From assembly GCA_003024985.2 (NCBI GenBank), contig PXIH01S0008493.1: a DNA stretch of 10,223 nt; one strand, given 5' to 3'. The notes below the pieces were generated by a model that made no database searches, was not told the origin of the DNA, and saw only the letters and a list, made by a program, of their open reading frames with translations. Position numbers and translations under genes: made by a program. Position 1 is the first letter of the stretch, and each line of letters starts with the position of its first letter. Source of the DNA: Euperipatoides rowelli. Lineage: Eukaryota; Onychophora; Udeonychophora; Euonychophora; Peripatopsidae. Of this stretch, positions 1 through 8,912 are shown one piece after another.

Positions 1-770
1 CTAAATGTTTTAGAATATATTTATTAGACCACCTTAAAGTCAAAATTTCAGAACCACTTGAAAAATCCAAAAAAATAAATAAATAATGAAAGGGTATAAA
101 GCCAGTCAAAAATGACGGGTACAGCGACATCTATGGACAGAAAATAGAGAGAAAACATCTTTGGGCGTCATCGGCTCACCGAGGATGGCTGAGCAGCGTG
201 ACAGACATCATGACCAAACTTGATCTTTATTATAGTTAGATAAGTGTTAAAAAGTACTATTTGAATATACAAATTGAAAATTTGAAATACTGTAAGCAAG
301 AAAACCTTGTACATTAACATTCAGAATTAGGATACATATAGTAAATCAAAAAAACATAAAATCGTTTCAAAATCTACAGTATGTCAATATTTGATATGAA
401 GACATGCAGTTCTAACATGTTTTTCATTTTCAGTTTATTTCATCTGCTAAGTTGCTAACTTAAATTTTTCTTGATATTGCCTTGGGACTAAGCTTGTCCA
501 AATTTAATGGCACTGGCTTCTCCATACTTAAAATGTCATGCTAGCTCTCTATTATTTAACCTAGCTTCATGAAATGTCTTAATTTTACATTTCTGAAATT
601 CAGCCGGATGCTTAAATCCCTCTATTGTGAAATTTTAAATTTAAATGGAAAAAAAAAATGTAGTAATAATTTCACCTATCCTTTTCAAAAAAAAAAAAAA
701 GCAATTGAAATAATTTAAGTGCAATTTTCATGTGACGCCTTATTTGAGAGCTAAAAGAACGCTCGTTCCC

Positions 771-796
771 TTAACAAATATTGCGATATTTGTTAA
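771..796. repeat. Perfect 11-bp inverted repeat, 4-nt TGCG loop
   Basis: TTAACAAATAT (771-781) pairs with ATATTTGTTAA (786-796). The surrounding AACGCTCGTT and AACGTT words add partial symmetry outside the stem. It is intronic and its role is unknown. Confidence 0.8.
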
Positions 797-923
797 AACG
801 TTTGAGAAAAAAAAATAGTATAATGAATTACTATCACAAAATGCTAACAATGATGTGTGTCATTTAACTTTTCTTAAAACAACTCTCTCGGTTTTGCTTA
901 TTTATCAATATTGACAATCTTTC

Positions 924-1105
924 CATGTATAAAATTAAAACAAAATTATTTATATGGTTTAGAAATTATTTTCTGAACATAGACATTCAACGATTTTTGA
1001 GCAGTTAAATTCATCTGCTCGAAAATAGTTGAATGTACTGTATATGTTCAGTAAATAATTTCTAAACCATAAACAGTAAATAATTTCGTTATAATTTTAT
1101 ATATG
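924..1105. repeat. Long near-perfect inverted repeat (fold-back), 81/91-nt arms with a 10-nt loop
   Basis: The left arm, 924-1004, and the right arm, 1015-1105, are reverse complements with about six mismatches. The right arm also has two 5-nt insertions. The loop is TTAAATTCAT. The fold-back lies within the transcribed part of TADA2B, 93 nt downstream of the donor site at 1198, so the nascent transcript could form a hairpin of about 80 bp. It may be a small fold-back or MITE-type transposon; no coding sequence or clear target duplication was found. A hairpin-RNA precursor is an alternative that the sequence cannot settle. Confidence 0.9.
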
Positions 1106-1198
1106 CAAAATTAAAAAGTTCACTGGAGAAAGGAAAGGCAAAAGATTGCTATTTATGTGAGAGCAGCCCCTTAAAACTTTAAAGTGAACAATACTCAC

Positions 1199-1263
1199 AG
1201 ATTTTTTTTTATTTTCTTTTTTCTTTTCCCTTTTGTACCGTGCAGTTTCAAACTCCACACATT
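1199..1263 (-). CDS. TADA2B: TADA2B, fourth visible internal exon (Lys-rich segment)
   Basis: This 65-nt exon completes Glu and encodes ECVEFETARYKREKKKENKK plus KS. Human TADA2B reads EESAEYEAARHKREKRKENK in the same position. The acceptor is CTATTTTTCAG before base 1263; the donor is TCT|GTGAGT after base 1199, leaving phase 0. The end of the exon is almost pure purine, including an A9 run at 1202-1210 read as three Lys codons between Asn and Ser. The next expected segment is a variable linker and then the C-terminal SWIRM domain (FELLSDREK-like, then a GWI-like end). I searched 1-1198 by eye for it and found no match, so the SWIRM exons probably lie beyond the left edge. Confidence 0.93.
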
Positions 1264-2093
1264 CTGAAAAATAGAATACAATTTGGTGAATAAAGCATAC
1301 AAGAATGGTTTTAACCTAGCAGTATATTTTTTGTGAGAATCTGAAGTTTTACTCTAGATGTAATTAAATAATAGTTTATATTTTAAATATAATTGAAGTA
1401 AACTATACTTCAAAAATCAACATTCATGATTGGAAATCATATTTATTTTTATACTTTTCTATAGTAGGCCTATATTTTGAAAAAGAAATTTAAGAATTTC
1501 ATTTAACCAGCCAATAAGATTTAATTTTAATGGTTTGATTTTAATAGGATAATCCAACCCTACATTATGTGGTATAGAGATCTCGGCCTTAGCTGCTATT
1601 AGAGTGACCAAGTCCACTATAAGAAAGAAGATTTGGATAAGCTTATGGAGAATATGATTAATGTGAATGTTGCTACTTTTACCTAGAAATAACAAAGTCA
1701 GTCAGTCACACTAATCTTGGACCGAATTTAAGAAAGGAAAAATGACTTCCTGTTGCTTCATCCCTATTGGTCCATTATTACCAAAAGAACCAAATAGCCA
1801 TCCACATCCGGGCACTCATAACTTAAGAATTCATCTCAAATAATATTTAAAAAAAAATAAACTAAATCCAAAGTTACTCTCATCTACTCTGATCCTGAAC
1901 TAAAGTAATACAACTAATTGCTCCCACCAAAGCTGTTGGGCATACGTCATTGAATAGCCACCGGGCTAAAGTCCATCTTCTCATCTGGGAAATCCTTCCC
2001 AACTAACAATGATTCCAATACAGAAATAACATCTTTCCGACCTGACCCCAGAACCAGAATCCTGATGACTCATCCTGTATTAATGCATCCTTT

Positions 2094-2752
2094 GCTGATA
2101 TACCTAGAACCAAACTATTATTACGTTTATTTAGAACAAATTTTAAATATACAATACAGAATAATCTCAGTAAAAAAGCAAAGTTCTGCACAAATGTTAA
2201 GCGACTTATTCATTAAATAAAAATAAAATATTTACATAAAAATCTAATTGAATTAGTGTTTGAAAAGATAAGGCCCTAGCCTGCAAGGATGTGGACCTTA
2301 TTTACAATACTTCCACATAATAATTGATTGAAAAGAAATTAAGAAATGCATTGATAAATGTCCAGTCAACTCCATATTACAATAACATTCACATTACAGG
2401 AATACAGGATGTAGCCATAATCCAGATGGAATCAGTAATCATAACAAGATATTATAATTATTGTAAAGATAAGCAATGAATTACATCAGTCAAAAAATGA
2501 AGGTGCTATCCATAATGTTTACTGCAAAAACCTGCGGAGACTTGAAGCCTGAAAAGAACGCCATTACGAATTAACGTGTATGAACGGGAATAAAAGGCAA
2601 TTGTAGATGAAGCAAAACGTCCATCAACTCATCTCAATGAAATAAATTGAACTTCAAACGTAAAAGGCAAATAAAATCGAAGAAATAGCCATCTCAGAAA
2701 CAACCACCAGTCCTAAGCCTCTACATTCTTGCCGATATAGCTAGAACCAAAC
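2094..2752. repeat. Dispersed direct repeat pair (22 nt, 20 identical)
   Basis: The two copies at 2094-2115 and 2731-2752 share GATATA, one differing base, then CTAGAACCAAAC. Both sit in patches of higher G+C than the rest of the intron, so they may be remains of two copies of one short interspersed element. The similarity outside the 22 nt is too weak to align by eye. Confidence 0.45.
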
Positions 2753-3163
2753 CAGGGTAGTGAGCACAGAAATAACTGACTAATGCCTTACCCTGAGCTA
2801 CCAATAAACCCCGGATAAGAAATAATGATCAATTAGTTAGCCAAGGTAATAAAACTCCATGTGTAGCACATAATTTTATTATAATTTATGCCTTAAGTTT
2901 TGTATATAATGAATATGACCGTGTAAATACTAATTTAATTTTGAGTAGAACAAATATGTAATTACCTGTGTCCTTACGTTATTTCTATATCCACTTAGTT
3001 TATCAGTTTTACATTAGTCAAAAGCCTAGGTTACGGAAAGCCTTTTTATTATATTATTTTCTCCAATACATATTAGAATTCTAATAAATAAATTTAAAAG
3101 AGTATTCTAGTCACATTGCCAAATACACTACACAGCAAACATACACCACACTGCAAAAACCTT

Positions 3164-3414
3164 AATATTTTCTAGAACCACAAGAACACCTGTTACAAAA
3201 CCCCACATTGTTAAGCTGGCATTTCCAAGTTTAATAGTTCAGGCTTAAACCTTCACATTTTCAGAGTCTGAAGAGAGTCTAAATAATTTAATTGTACTCT
3301 CATCGACCAAAATAATCTTCCACATTCTTCAAAAGTCCAGTGTCTATGTTTTTTCATGAATTTTATTCATGCCTCAATTTGCTTTTCTGTCAATAATGGC
3401 TTTTTGACAGCCAT
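3164..3414 (-). pseudogene. Decayed Tc1/mariner-family transposase fragment
   Basis: Reading from 3414, the minus strand encodes MAVKKPLLTEKQIEA, a stop, then IKFMKKHRHWTFEECGRLFW. This matches the Tc1 segment just before the catalytic core (KPLLTEK, HWT, then IWSDES-like). After WS the frame shifts by one missing base near 3304, and the next frame continues DESTIKLF, which holds the first catalytic Asp of the DDE triad. Two more stops follow, then IKLGNASLTMWGF, which matches the family motif VKHGGGSIMxWGCF in position. The HTH region, the second Asp and the Glu are not recognisable. At least three stops and one frameshift mean it cannot make an active enzyme. It lies antisense to nothing: its orientation is the same as the host TADA2B transcript. 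Confidence 0.82.
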
Positions 3415-3615
3415 TTAATGTTTTTCTTTCTCAACAAATACCTTTCAAGAGCCAATCGGAGTGGGATTAATTTTTTCTACTCCTTTAATTTGAAAATTTA
3501 GCTTCCACTAATTAAATTTAATTTTCACATTGTTATAAGGAAATTGTTTTAAAATTATATACTGTAATGTATACAGTATATTTTGCACTGTCATTTATAA
3601 TTAAGCAGGATTTTA

Positions 3616-3633
3616 GGGGGGGGGGGGGGGGGG
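3616..3633 (+). repeat. G18 homopolymer run
   Basis: Eighteen consecutive G are followed by AGGGTGG, which on the plus strand could form a G-quadruplex. On the TADA2B transcript strand the run is C18. Its exact length is likely to be variable and prone to sequencing error. Confidence 0.9.
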
Positions 3634-3975
3634 AGGGTGGCCTTCGGTTTTGTTCGAGTTACAGTTATTGAACAGGCAGTGAAGTAAACTAAAAGAAAAC
3701 ATTATAAACTAAAATTCTATTTTCTCACAGGTTGTATTTCTCTCTTTCACTAATAGAATAATGCTCCACAAGCTTTGAAACCTAGGATCTGACATTTTGC
3801 CCCTTTTTTTTAATACTGGCCTGATTATATTGTATTTTCTATAATTTAAAGACATTTCTAAGCAATTTTTTTTTAAAATTATTACTTTTTTTCTTCTTTC
3901 ATTTTAAAAACTATTTCTGTTACTCTTTAAAGCTTTCATTAGCATACAATTTTATAAACTCAAGTTAAAAGTGAT

Positions 3976-4036
3976 TTTTAATATTTTAAACAATTTTTTA
4001 AAGGCTTGTCTTTTTAAATTGTTTAAAATATTAAAA
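3976..4036. repeat. Perfect 21-bp inverted repeat with 19-nt loop
   Basis: The arms 3976-3996 and 4016-4036 are exact reverse complements made almost wholly of A and T, with one C/G pair (AAACAATTT on one side and AAATTGTTT on the other). The loop is 19 nt and contains GGCTTGTC. It is intronic. In sequence this AT-rich a chance origin is possible, though 21 perfect pairs is long. Confidence 0.85.
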
Positions 4037-4245
4037 TATGCAGTATACTGTATATTATTTATCATGCACATTATAAAGAATATGCAAAATATACCTTAGA
4101 TAGTAAGAAGAATTTTGACATTTGACAAACTGTAAAATACAAATATTGTATACCTATAAGTAGGCTACAATATATTCTAAAATTGGAAGAATAGCCTAAA
4201 CTTATCAGAGGGATTAATCTGAATATTAATTTAAATCAAACTTAC

Positions 4246-4317
4246 CCTCTAATTTTGTAATGCCATTCCTCCTAAACCTCATTAATTCTTTAATTCTAGA
4301 TTTTAATTCTTTTTCTT
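4246..4317 (-). CDS. TADA2B: TADA2B, third visible internal exon
   Basis: This 72-nt exon finishes the Lys codon begun at base 7078 and encodes KEKELKSRIKELMRFRRNG followed by ITKLE. Human TADA2B has KEKMLRAKIRELQRYRRNG and ITKME, so this is one of the best matches in the window. Nothing is missing between FENIQ and KEKE, which confirms the joint across a 2.76-kb intron. The acceptor is TGTTTTGCAG before base 4317; the donor is GAGG|GTAAGT after base 4246. One base (G) of a Glu codon is left for the next exon. The segment is predicted to be a basic amphipathic helix of the central ADA2 region; that structure is inferred from composition. Confidence 0.94.
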
Positions 4318-4628
4318 CTGCAAAACATTAAAGAAAGATATATATAATATACAATTCAAAACACAAAGAAAAACAAAAAGACTAATAAATGAACAAATAA
4401 TAAATATTAACACTAATTGCTTAGATATCAATTTTTTAATCAACTTCAGAAAGCTTTATCCAAGACATACAGTAGTTGGAAGTGGGGGAAAAAAAAAATT
4501 TTATATTAAATTAATTATTGAATATTGTACATGCAAGATTAAGTGTTTTACCAGTTTAGGTCCAAATAGTTTGCACAAGCAATGAATTAACGATAATCCA
4601 ACACATAGGCGTAAGGTGGAAGTATTTC

Positions 4629-5016
4629 GGGAGGGGGGGGGAGTGCTACAGAGCTTTAACACATTAGTTTTACACGTGATGTTTGTGTTAGATGGATTTT
4701 GATAAGCTTTTTTTTTTTTGGTTGTGTGGATGTTTTGTCACCATATAAGCTTATTTTTTTTTGGTTGTGTGGACGTTTTGTTACCATTTGATAAGGTTTT
4801 TTTTTTTATGTACCGTATAAATTTTACTAGCATTTGATAAATCTAAAATTCAATAAGGGGTTGTTTTTTTTTGGGAAGGAAATATATGATTTATTACAAT
4901 TGGCTAACGTTATATTAAATACTTCGATTTTGGGTTGATCTCATTTTTACAAAGGGGTTGTAGGTTTATAATTAAAATATTTAAGGGGGGGGAGGGGGTT
5001 TGCCCCCCCCCCCCCC
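4629..5016. repeat. Repetitive block bounded by G-runs and a G-run/C-run pair (probable MITE-like element)
   Basis: The block opens with GGGAGGGGGGGGG (4629-4641) and closes with G8-A-G5 (4985-4998), four bases, then C14 (5003-5016). The outer flanks are loosely complementary: AAGGTG at 4613-4618 on the left and CACCTT just after the C run on the right. Inside are tandem T-rich units and repeated GATAA/TTATC words. The arrangement resembles short inverted-repeat elements with homopolymer ends seen in marine invertebrates, but no family or target duplication can be fixed from this copy. Confidence 0.45.
4702..4836 (+). repeat. Three tandem units of 43-46 bp
   Basis: The units start at 4702, 4745 and 4791. 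Each has the form ATAAG, a long T run, GGTTGTGTGGA(T/C)GTTTTG, then ACCAT or a decayed version. Units one and two are close to identical over their second half. Unit three keeps only ATAAG, the T run and the CAT-TTGATAA junction. The array sits inside the poly-G bounded block and probably grew by slippage after that element inserted. Confidence 0.8.
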
Positions 5017-7077
5017 ATACACCTTTGCTTCAACATATGTCTAATTTGATAAAGAAAGGCACAGGGCTTATAAAAATTTCAACTTTAACGGAGATGTGAT
5101 AAAAATTTATCAAAAGCTCTCTACATTATGTCAAATTGCTTTTTAAATCTTCCTCTTTCAAAATGTTAGGGAATCCTTCTATGGTAATCCTTATCAACAG
5201 CCATTATTCCTTATTTATCCTTAGCCTATAAAAAATTGGCTTGTTAAAAGTACTAAAACAAATAAGAAAAAAAAATAGCCAATAAATAATTATTATTATT
5301 TCCTTTCTATTTGTTTTAAAAATAATTAAGTTAATAATGATAGAATATAAATATGTTGTTGGTTTTGTACTGAATGAAAGGGAACACAAATTATCTATTG
5401 GGCTTTGCTGGAGAGCTGCTAGATGAAGAATAATGGATGGTTGGTAACAACAGCTTCGTGCTGACTGCAAAGATGCTACGCTTCGGGAAAATAATAGAAA
5501 AATTAACAAAAACTTTTAACTTAAACTTGTCAGGAGCGAAACAAAAACAGAATGCAGGCTGGTCGTATGTTGATAAAATGAAATAAAACTGCTACAAAAA
5601 GCTGAAGTCAAATATGGTTTTTATTAGACAACATAATAAAATAAAAACCTCAACTCGAAAGCCCAAACTGGCAAAAGACCATGAGACCAGGGGAGGAACT
5701 TCCTCATTGGCTAGATACAAGCCTATTCAGCTCCAGGTAGAGAATGATGGAACATAATTATACACTATATACTGTAACGTAACAACTAATTAACCCTTAT
5801 TAATTTACTAATTATTAACTCCGTGAGTCAATAATTACTTTTTTTTTTTTTTAAATCCTTTAATTTGATTTAACTCAGAATTTTGCTTGTAATCAGGGTG
5901 ATATAGTTTCTTCGATTTTACAAAGTGTAAGCCAGTCTTATCTAACGTGGCCATATTTATAATACATTTCAATACAGCCTTAATGGCCTACAATTTTTTT
6001 TTAAATGTTTAATTTTTAAGATTATGAAAGAAGACAAAAACAAACATTTTAAATAAATTATGCTATTTATTTCATGACTGAATTGATTATATACAGTATG
6101 TACTTAATGCATATAATTTTTTGATTAGCAATATTTTGTGATGGGGATGGCAAATTGGTTAGCAAATGACCTAGTTTACTTCGCAAATTGTAATGCGATA
6201 CCGTTTATTTATAGCACTGTAGTACCCAGTACCTGTTTAATAAGTTTGTCCCGGTTCTTAATATAACATGCGACATCCTATATTTTAGTATGTACTGTAG
6301 GTTTTTACGTTATTACAATAATGTGCACATTAAATTACTGTACAAGCGAATACAAGAAAATTACACTTGTTTAATGTGTGCAATCATTTTAGTTTTGTAG
6401 GCTTGTATTTAGTTTTGGCCTTAAAGGTGACAAAAATAAAAGCAGACATTATATGAAGCTGAATTTCTATTTCCCCCATTCGAACCTCAACAATGTATTA
6501 AAAACAGCTAAGCATCAAAAACAATGTCATTAAACTACATTCACAGTCAGGTATTATACACAATGATTCTTCTATACAATAGTTCCAAAGCATGCAATCA
6601 GCAAATTCCGTAATAAATTTATTACAAGCATCTGTGTGATAAAATCAATTACAGATAGATTTTCTTTCACTCGTAAATTGGCTACATTTTCTCACCTTAT
6701 GTAAAACCTTTATTGTAAAGCATCAGCATATTATCAAACTCAGTTTATATTTTAAGAAATTTTTTTTTATCACAAAGATAAAATAGGGGAACCGCAATAT
6801 ATAAATTAGCAGATGGGCCATTATGGAAGCCACAGGAATTGTTCACCGCTCAACAAGGGAGTTTTATAACTTTCACAGATAATTGAATATAAAAGTTGGA
6901 ATTAAGCTAATATCTGACTTTTTTTGGCCTCGGAAGAAATATTTCTTATACACAATAAACTCAGGTGAGAAAGGGTTTAACTGATGACAATTAGCATGTA
7001 AACCATATATGTATATAAATTAAAAGTTTAGTTTATTGCCATAAAAATTAATTTTAACAGACTTGTCATTCACTTAC

Positions 7078-7157
7078 TTTGTATATTTTCAAAAAACAGA
7101 TCATGTTCAGCCGACGACTGAAATTGTGCAAAAACCCGCATCTTTTCTTGACATTCT
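7078..7157 (-). CDS. TADA2B: TADA2B, second visible internal exon
   Basis: This 80-nt exon completes the split Lys codon from 7865-8024, then gives 26 codons beginning ECQEKMRVFAQF and ending HDLFFENIQ. Human TADA2B has ELRLKLRPLYQF and then FDDLFENMHKEK at this place, so spacing and key aromatic and acidic residues agree. The acceptor is TTTATATTTGTAG before base 7157 and the donor is A|GTAAGTG after base 7078, leaving one base of a Lys codon. The exon belongs to the central ADA2-specific region. Sequence conservation is lower here than in the flanking exons, but the phase match on both sides and the DLFFENI core make the call firm. The same strand stays open upstream of the acceptor, but that extension is intron and has no similarity to the family. 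Confidence 0.92.
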
Positions 7158-7864
7158 CTACAAATATAAAAAAAAATTAATTTATGAATGTGATCTCGAA
7201 ACATTTTCATCTTATAACTATTATCTACTGTGTACATATAAATGAAAACTATTGAAATTTTCAAATTATTAATACAACAATTTATTTTAGAATGGATTAG
7301 CGTGCTCCTGAATGAAGTAAACAATATTAATAATTTAGTTATTTTACAAATGTTTAATGCAAGGAATTATTACGAGTGAACAAGGTGCTTAACAGTTCTT
7401 AGAAAAGCTCAAATCTAGGTCATTCATCAGGTGTTTTATTTACTTAATGTGGGCCTAAATCTTAAGACATGATGATCTGATAAAAAAAAATTACTTTTGG
7501 ATCAAGGTTATAATGATAACTGCAAAGCAACAGAAACTTTAATCAAAAATAATGGGAGATTCAAATCAAAATCAGGGTTTGAATTTAAAAATTTTGTCTT
7601 GTCAAAACCAATGTTCCGAGGTTTAAAATTTTACCCATGTCACAAAAAAGTTTAATTTTCAGAAAAGTTCAAGCAATTCATGAAAATTTGACAAATGGCA
7701 TAATAAATTATTTTACATATGAATATTTAAAAAAAAAAAAGAGTGAATATTAAATGCTATGAGGATAAGTTTATCTCACAGCAAATGAGCATTTGTTCAC
7801 AATTGCAAGCTGTAAATCAAAGTCGCTAGTCTAACACTGAAAGATTTTAATGAATGAGACTTAC
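7158..7864 (-). other. TADA2B: TADA2B intron, complete, 707 nt
   Basis: The intron is bounded by GTAAGT (7864-7859) and a T-rich tract ending TTTGTAG (to 7158). It splits a Lys codon after its second base. The content is AT-rich, with an A12 run near 7730-7741, and I see no repeat element or gene in it. Confidence 0.9.
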
Positions 7865-8024
7865 TTTTCTTCTTTGGATAATTTTTTCTTTGTCGTCTGA
7901 TTTTTTTTAGTCGTCGTCATACTAAAGAAACTTGCCACTAAACCATATTCATGTGCTATCCTTTTCCTCCTCTGCCGTTCTTTTAATTTACGAATATACA
8001 TATCTACATGTGCTAATTTTAAAG
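7865..8024 (-). CDS. TADA2B: TADA2B (SAGA adaptor ADA2b), internal exon, first one visible in the window
   Basis: This 160-nt exon encodes 52 full codons of transcriptional adaptor 2-beta, which links the GCN5/PCAF acetyltransferase to TADA3 and SGF29 in the nuclear SAGA complex. It contains LKLAHVDMYIRKLKERQRRK, which matches the family signature (human LKRAHVDMYVRKLKERQRRK) almost residue for residue. A basic Ser/Thr/Lys linker follows, then LSKEEK. TADA2A is less similar here and lacks the Lys-rich linker. The acceptor is TTTATTTACAG before base 8024 and the donor is AA|GTAAGT after base 7865. The exon opens with two bases of a split codon and closes with two bases of a split Lys codon, which the next exon completes. 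Upstream exons (ZZ finger, SANT domain) are not visible and should lie right of the window. The linker includes an A8 run. Confidence 0.95.
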
Positions 8025-8237
8025 CTGTAAATAAAACATAATCTATAAAAAATAAGGATTTTATTAATATTATAATGGTGATAAGAAAAACTGAAATTGA
8101 ATAAATAAATCAAGTTTTTTTTTTTTTAAATTTACAAAGGATCATGGGATTTTTCACTAATTTACAATAGTTAGCTTAAACAAACAAAATAAAAACAAAA
8201 TAATCCTTGACAATGAATCAGGTGATTATTTTTTATA

Positions 8238-8267
8238 TCATAGAGTTGATTCTATTCAACTCTATGA
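8238..8267. repeat. Perfect 12-bp inverted repeat, 6-nt loop
   Basis: TCATAGAGTTGA (8238-8249) pairs exactly with TCAACTCTATGA (8256-8267) around the loop TTCTAT. No U-run follows that would suggest a terminator, and none is expected inside an animal intron. Confidence 0.85.
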
Positions 8268-8912
8268 ACTACTGTAATTAAAAAAAAAAAAACGGGATTG
8301 AAAAAATGTTTCGACTCATGCTCATGGTCAGAATAATTAATGCACTATCCAAAAGTACAGTAAAAAAAATTATCTTAGAACAAGAAATGTAAAATCAACT
8401 TTGACATCTCCACGAGAGCCCAATATCATGTACTCTTTTGTGAGTAGAAGAAAAACGTAATCAAACTTCTAAAAATTATAGCACTCACACCCCATCTTGG
8501 CAAAAAATAGTTAAAATTGCCAAGGATCAACACCTGCCAATTTTTAAGTAAAAAAATGTGTATTTTACTATTATATTTGCAGCTTGGCTGCAAAAGCATG
8601 GTCTCGAATGGAAAAACTAGACAAATGTCCATTTTTTTCTTCTTCAAGTAAATGTCCATTTTCTTCAGTAAATGCTACAAGTTTTTTTGGAGATCCATAA
8701 TAATTGTGCACCTGATTCAAAATACAAGAATAGTTTATAAACAGTAGATAATACAAGATAGACAACAAAATTAAAGCAAGAGGATTTGCAATTTTTTTAC
8801 TTTCAGATGATTACAATTGAATTTATTTGATACCGGTAGTTATGATTTAAAAACAAAAATTAAAATGGCATTAAATTAGGCAATTTGTTATGGATTTGTA
8901 TATACTGCACAG

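Larger units (their letters stand above)
1..1198 (-). other. TADA2B: TADA2B intron, partial (its 5' part on the gene strand)
   Basis: The stretch begins with the donor GTGAGT at 1198-1193 and runs off the left edge. It contains the long inverted repeat at 924-1105, a short hairpin at 771-796 and long A runs at 650-700. On the minus strand, 514-625 is nearly open with one internal stop but has no recognisable similarity. At 110-215 there is a more mixed-composition patch with no open frame that resembles the missing SWIRM domain. Confidence 0.75.
1264..4245 (-). other. TADA2B: TADA2B intron, complete, 2982 nt
   Basis: The intron is bounded by GTAAGTT at 4245-4239 and TATTTTTCAG ending at 1264, and it splits a Glu codon after its first base. 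It carries the decayed Tc1/mariner transposase at 3164-3414, the G18 run at 3616-3633, a 21-bp perfect fold-back at 3976-4036 and a dispersed short repeat pair (2094-2115 and 2731-2752). The block 1690-2130 is richer in G+C than its surroundings and has fairly open minus-strand frames, which suggests an old mobile-element remnant of unknown type. Confidence 0.88.
4318..7077 (-). other. TADA2B: TADA2B intron, complete, 2760 nt
   Basis: The intron is bounded by GTAAGTG at 7077-7071 and TTTTGCAG ending at 4318, and it splits a Lys codon after its first base. It contains the poly-G/poly-C bounded repeat block near 4600-5030 and several TACTGTA motifs. A less AT-rich patch at about 5640-5745 begins with a 10-bp inverted pair (5616-5625 and 5640-5649) and may be an old mobile-element fragment, but no family can be named. 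The minus-strand ORF at 5204-5509 has no recognisable domain and I do not call it a gene. Confidence 0.88.

Noticed and set aside
110-215. Less AT-rich patch at the left edge as an exon or a copy of the right-end hAT interior
   Set aside because: It shares only GGCGTCATC with 10004-10012. Its minus frames are closed by stops and no SWIRM similarity is present.
514-625. Nearly open minus-strand stretch considered as the missing SWIRM exon or an HTH fragment
   Set aside because: It contains in-frame stops and lacks the conserved SWIRM residues. The short RELA-like word with an HTH look is too little to support a transposase call.
1459-1695. Minus-strand ORF of 78 codons
   Set aside because: Ile/Leu/Asn-rich with no recognisable motif. 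It runs within an intron and has no fitting phase to the neighbouring TADA2B exons.
4702-4836. Tandem T-rich units as a possible CRISPR-like array
   Set aside because: The units are contiguous and decaying with no unique spacers, and the context is an animal intron.
5204-5509. Longest minus-strand ORF, 101 codons
   Set aside because: Its end is low-complexity Ile/Phe-rich sequence from AT-rich DNA; the start shows no domain I recognise, and no splice or promoter signal supports it. It lies inside a TADA2B intron.
7063-7245. Plus-strand ORF of 60 codons
   Set aside because: It is the antisense shadow of the TADA2B exon at 7078-7157 and its flanking intron.
7865-8024. Assignment of the gene to TADA2A instead of TADA2B
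   Set aside because: The sequence has AHVDMYIRKLKERQ, a Lys-rich linker and RFRRNGITKLE, all following TADA2B. TADA2A has a different sequence at these places and no such linker.
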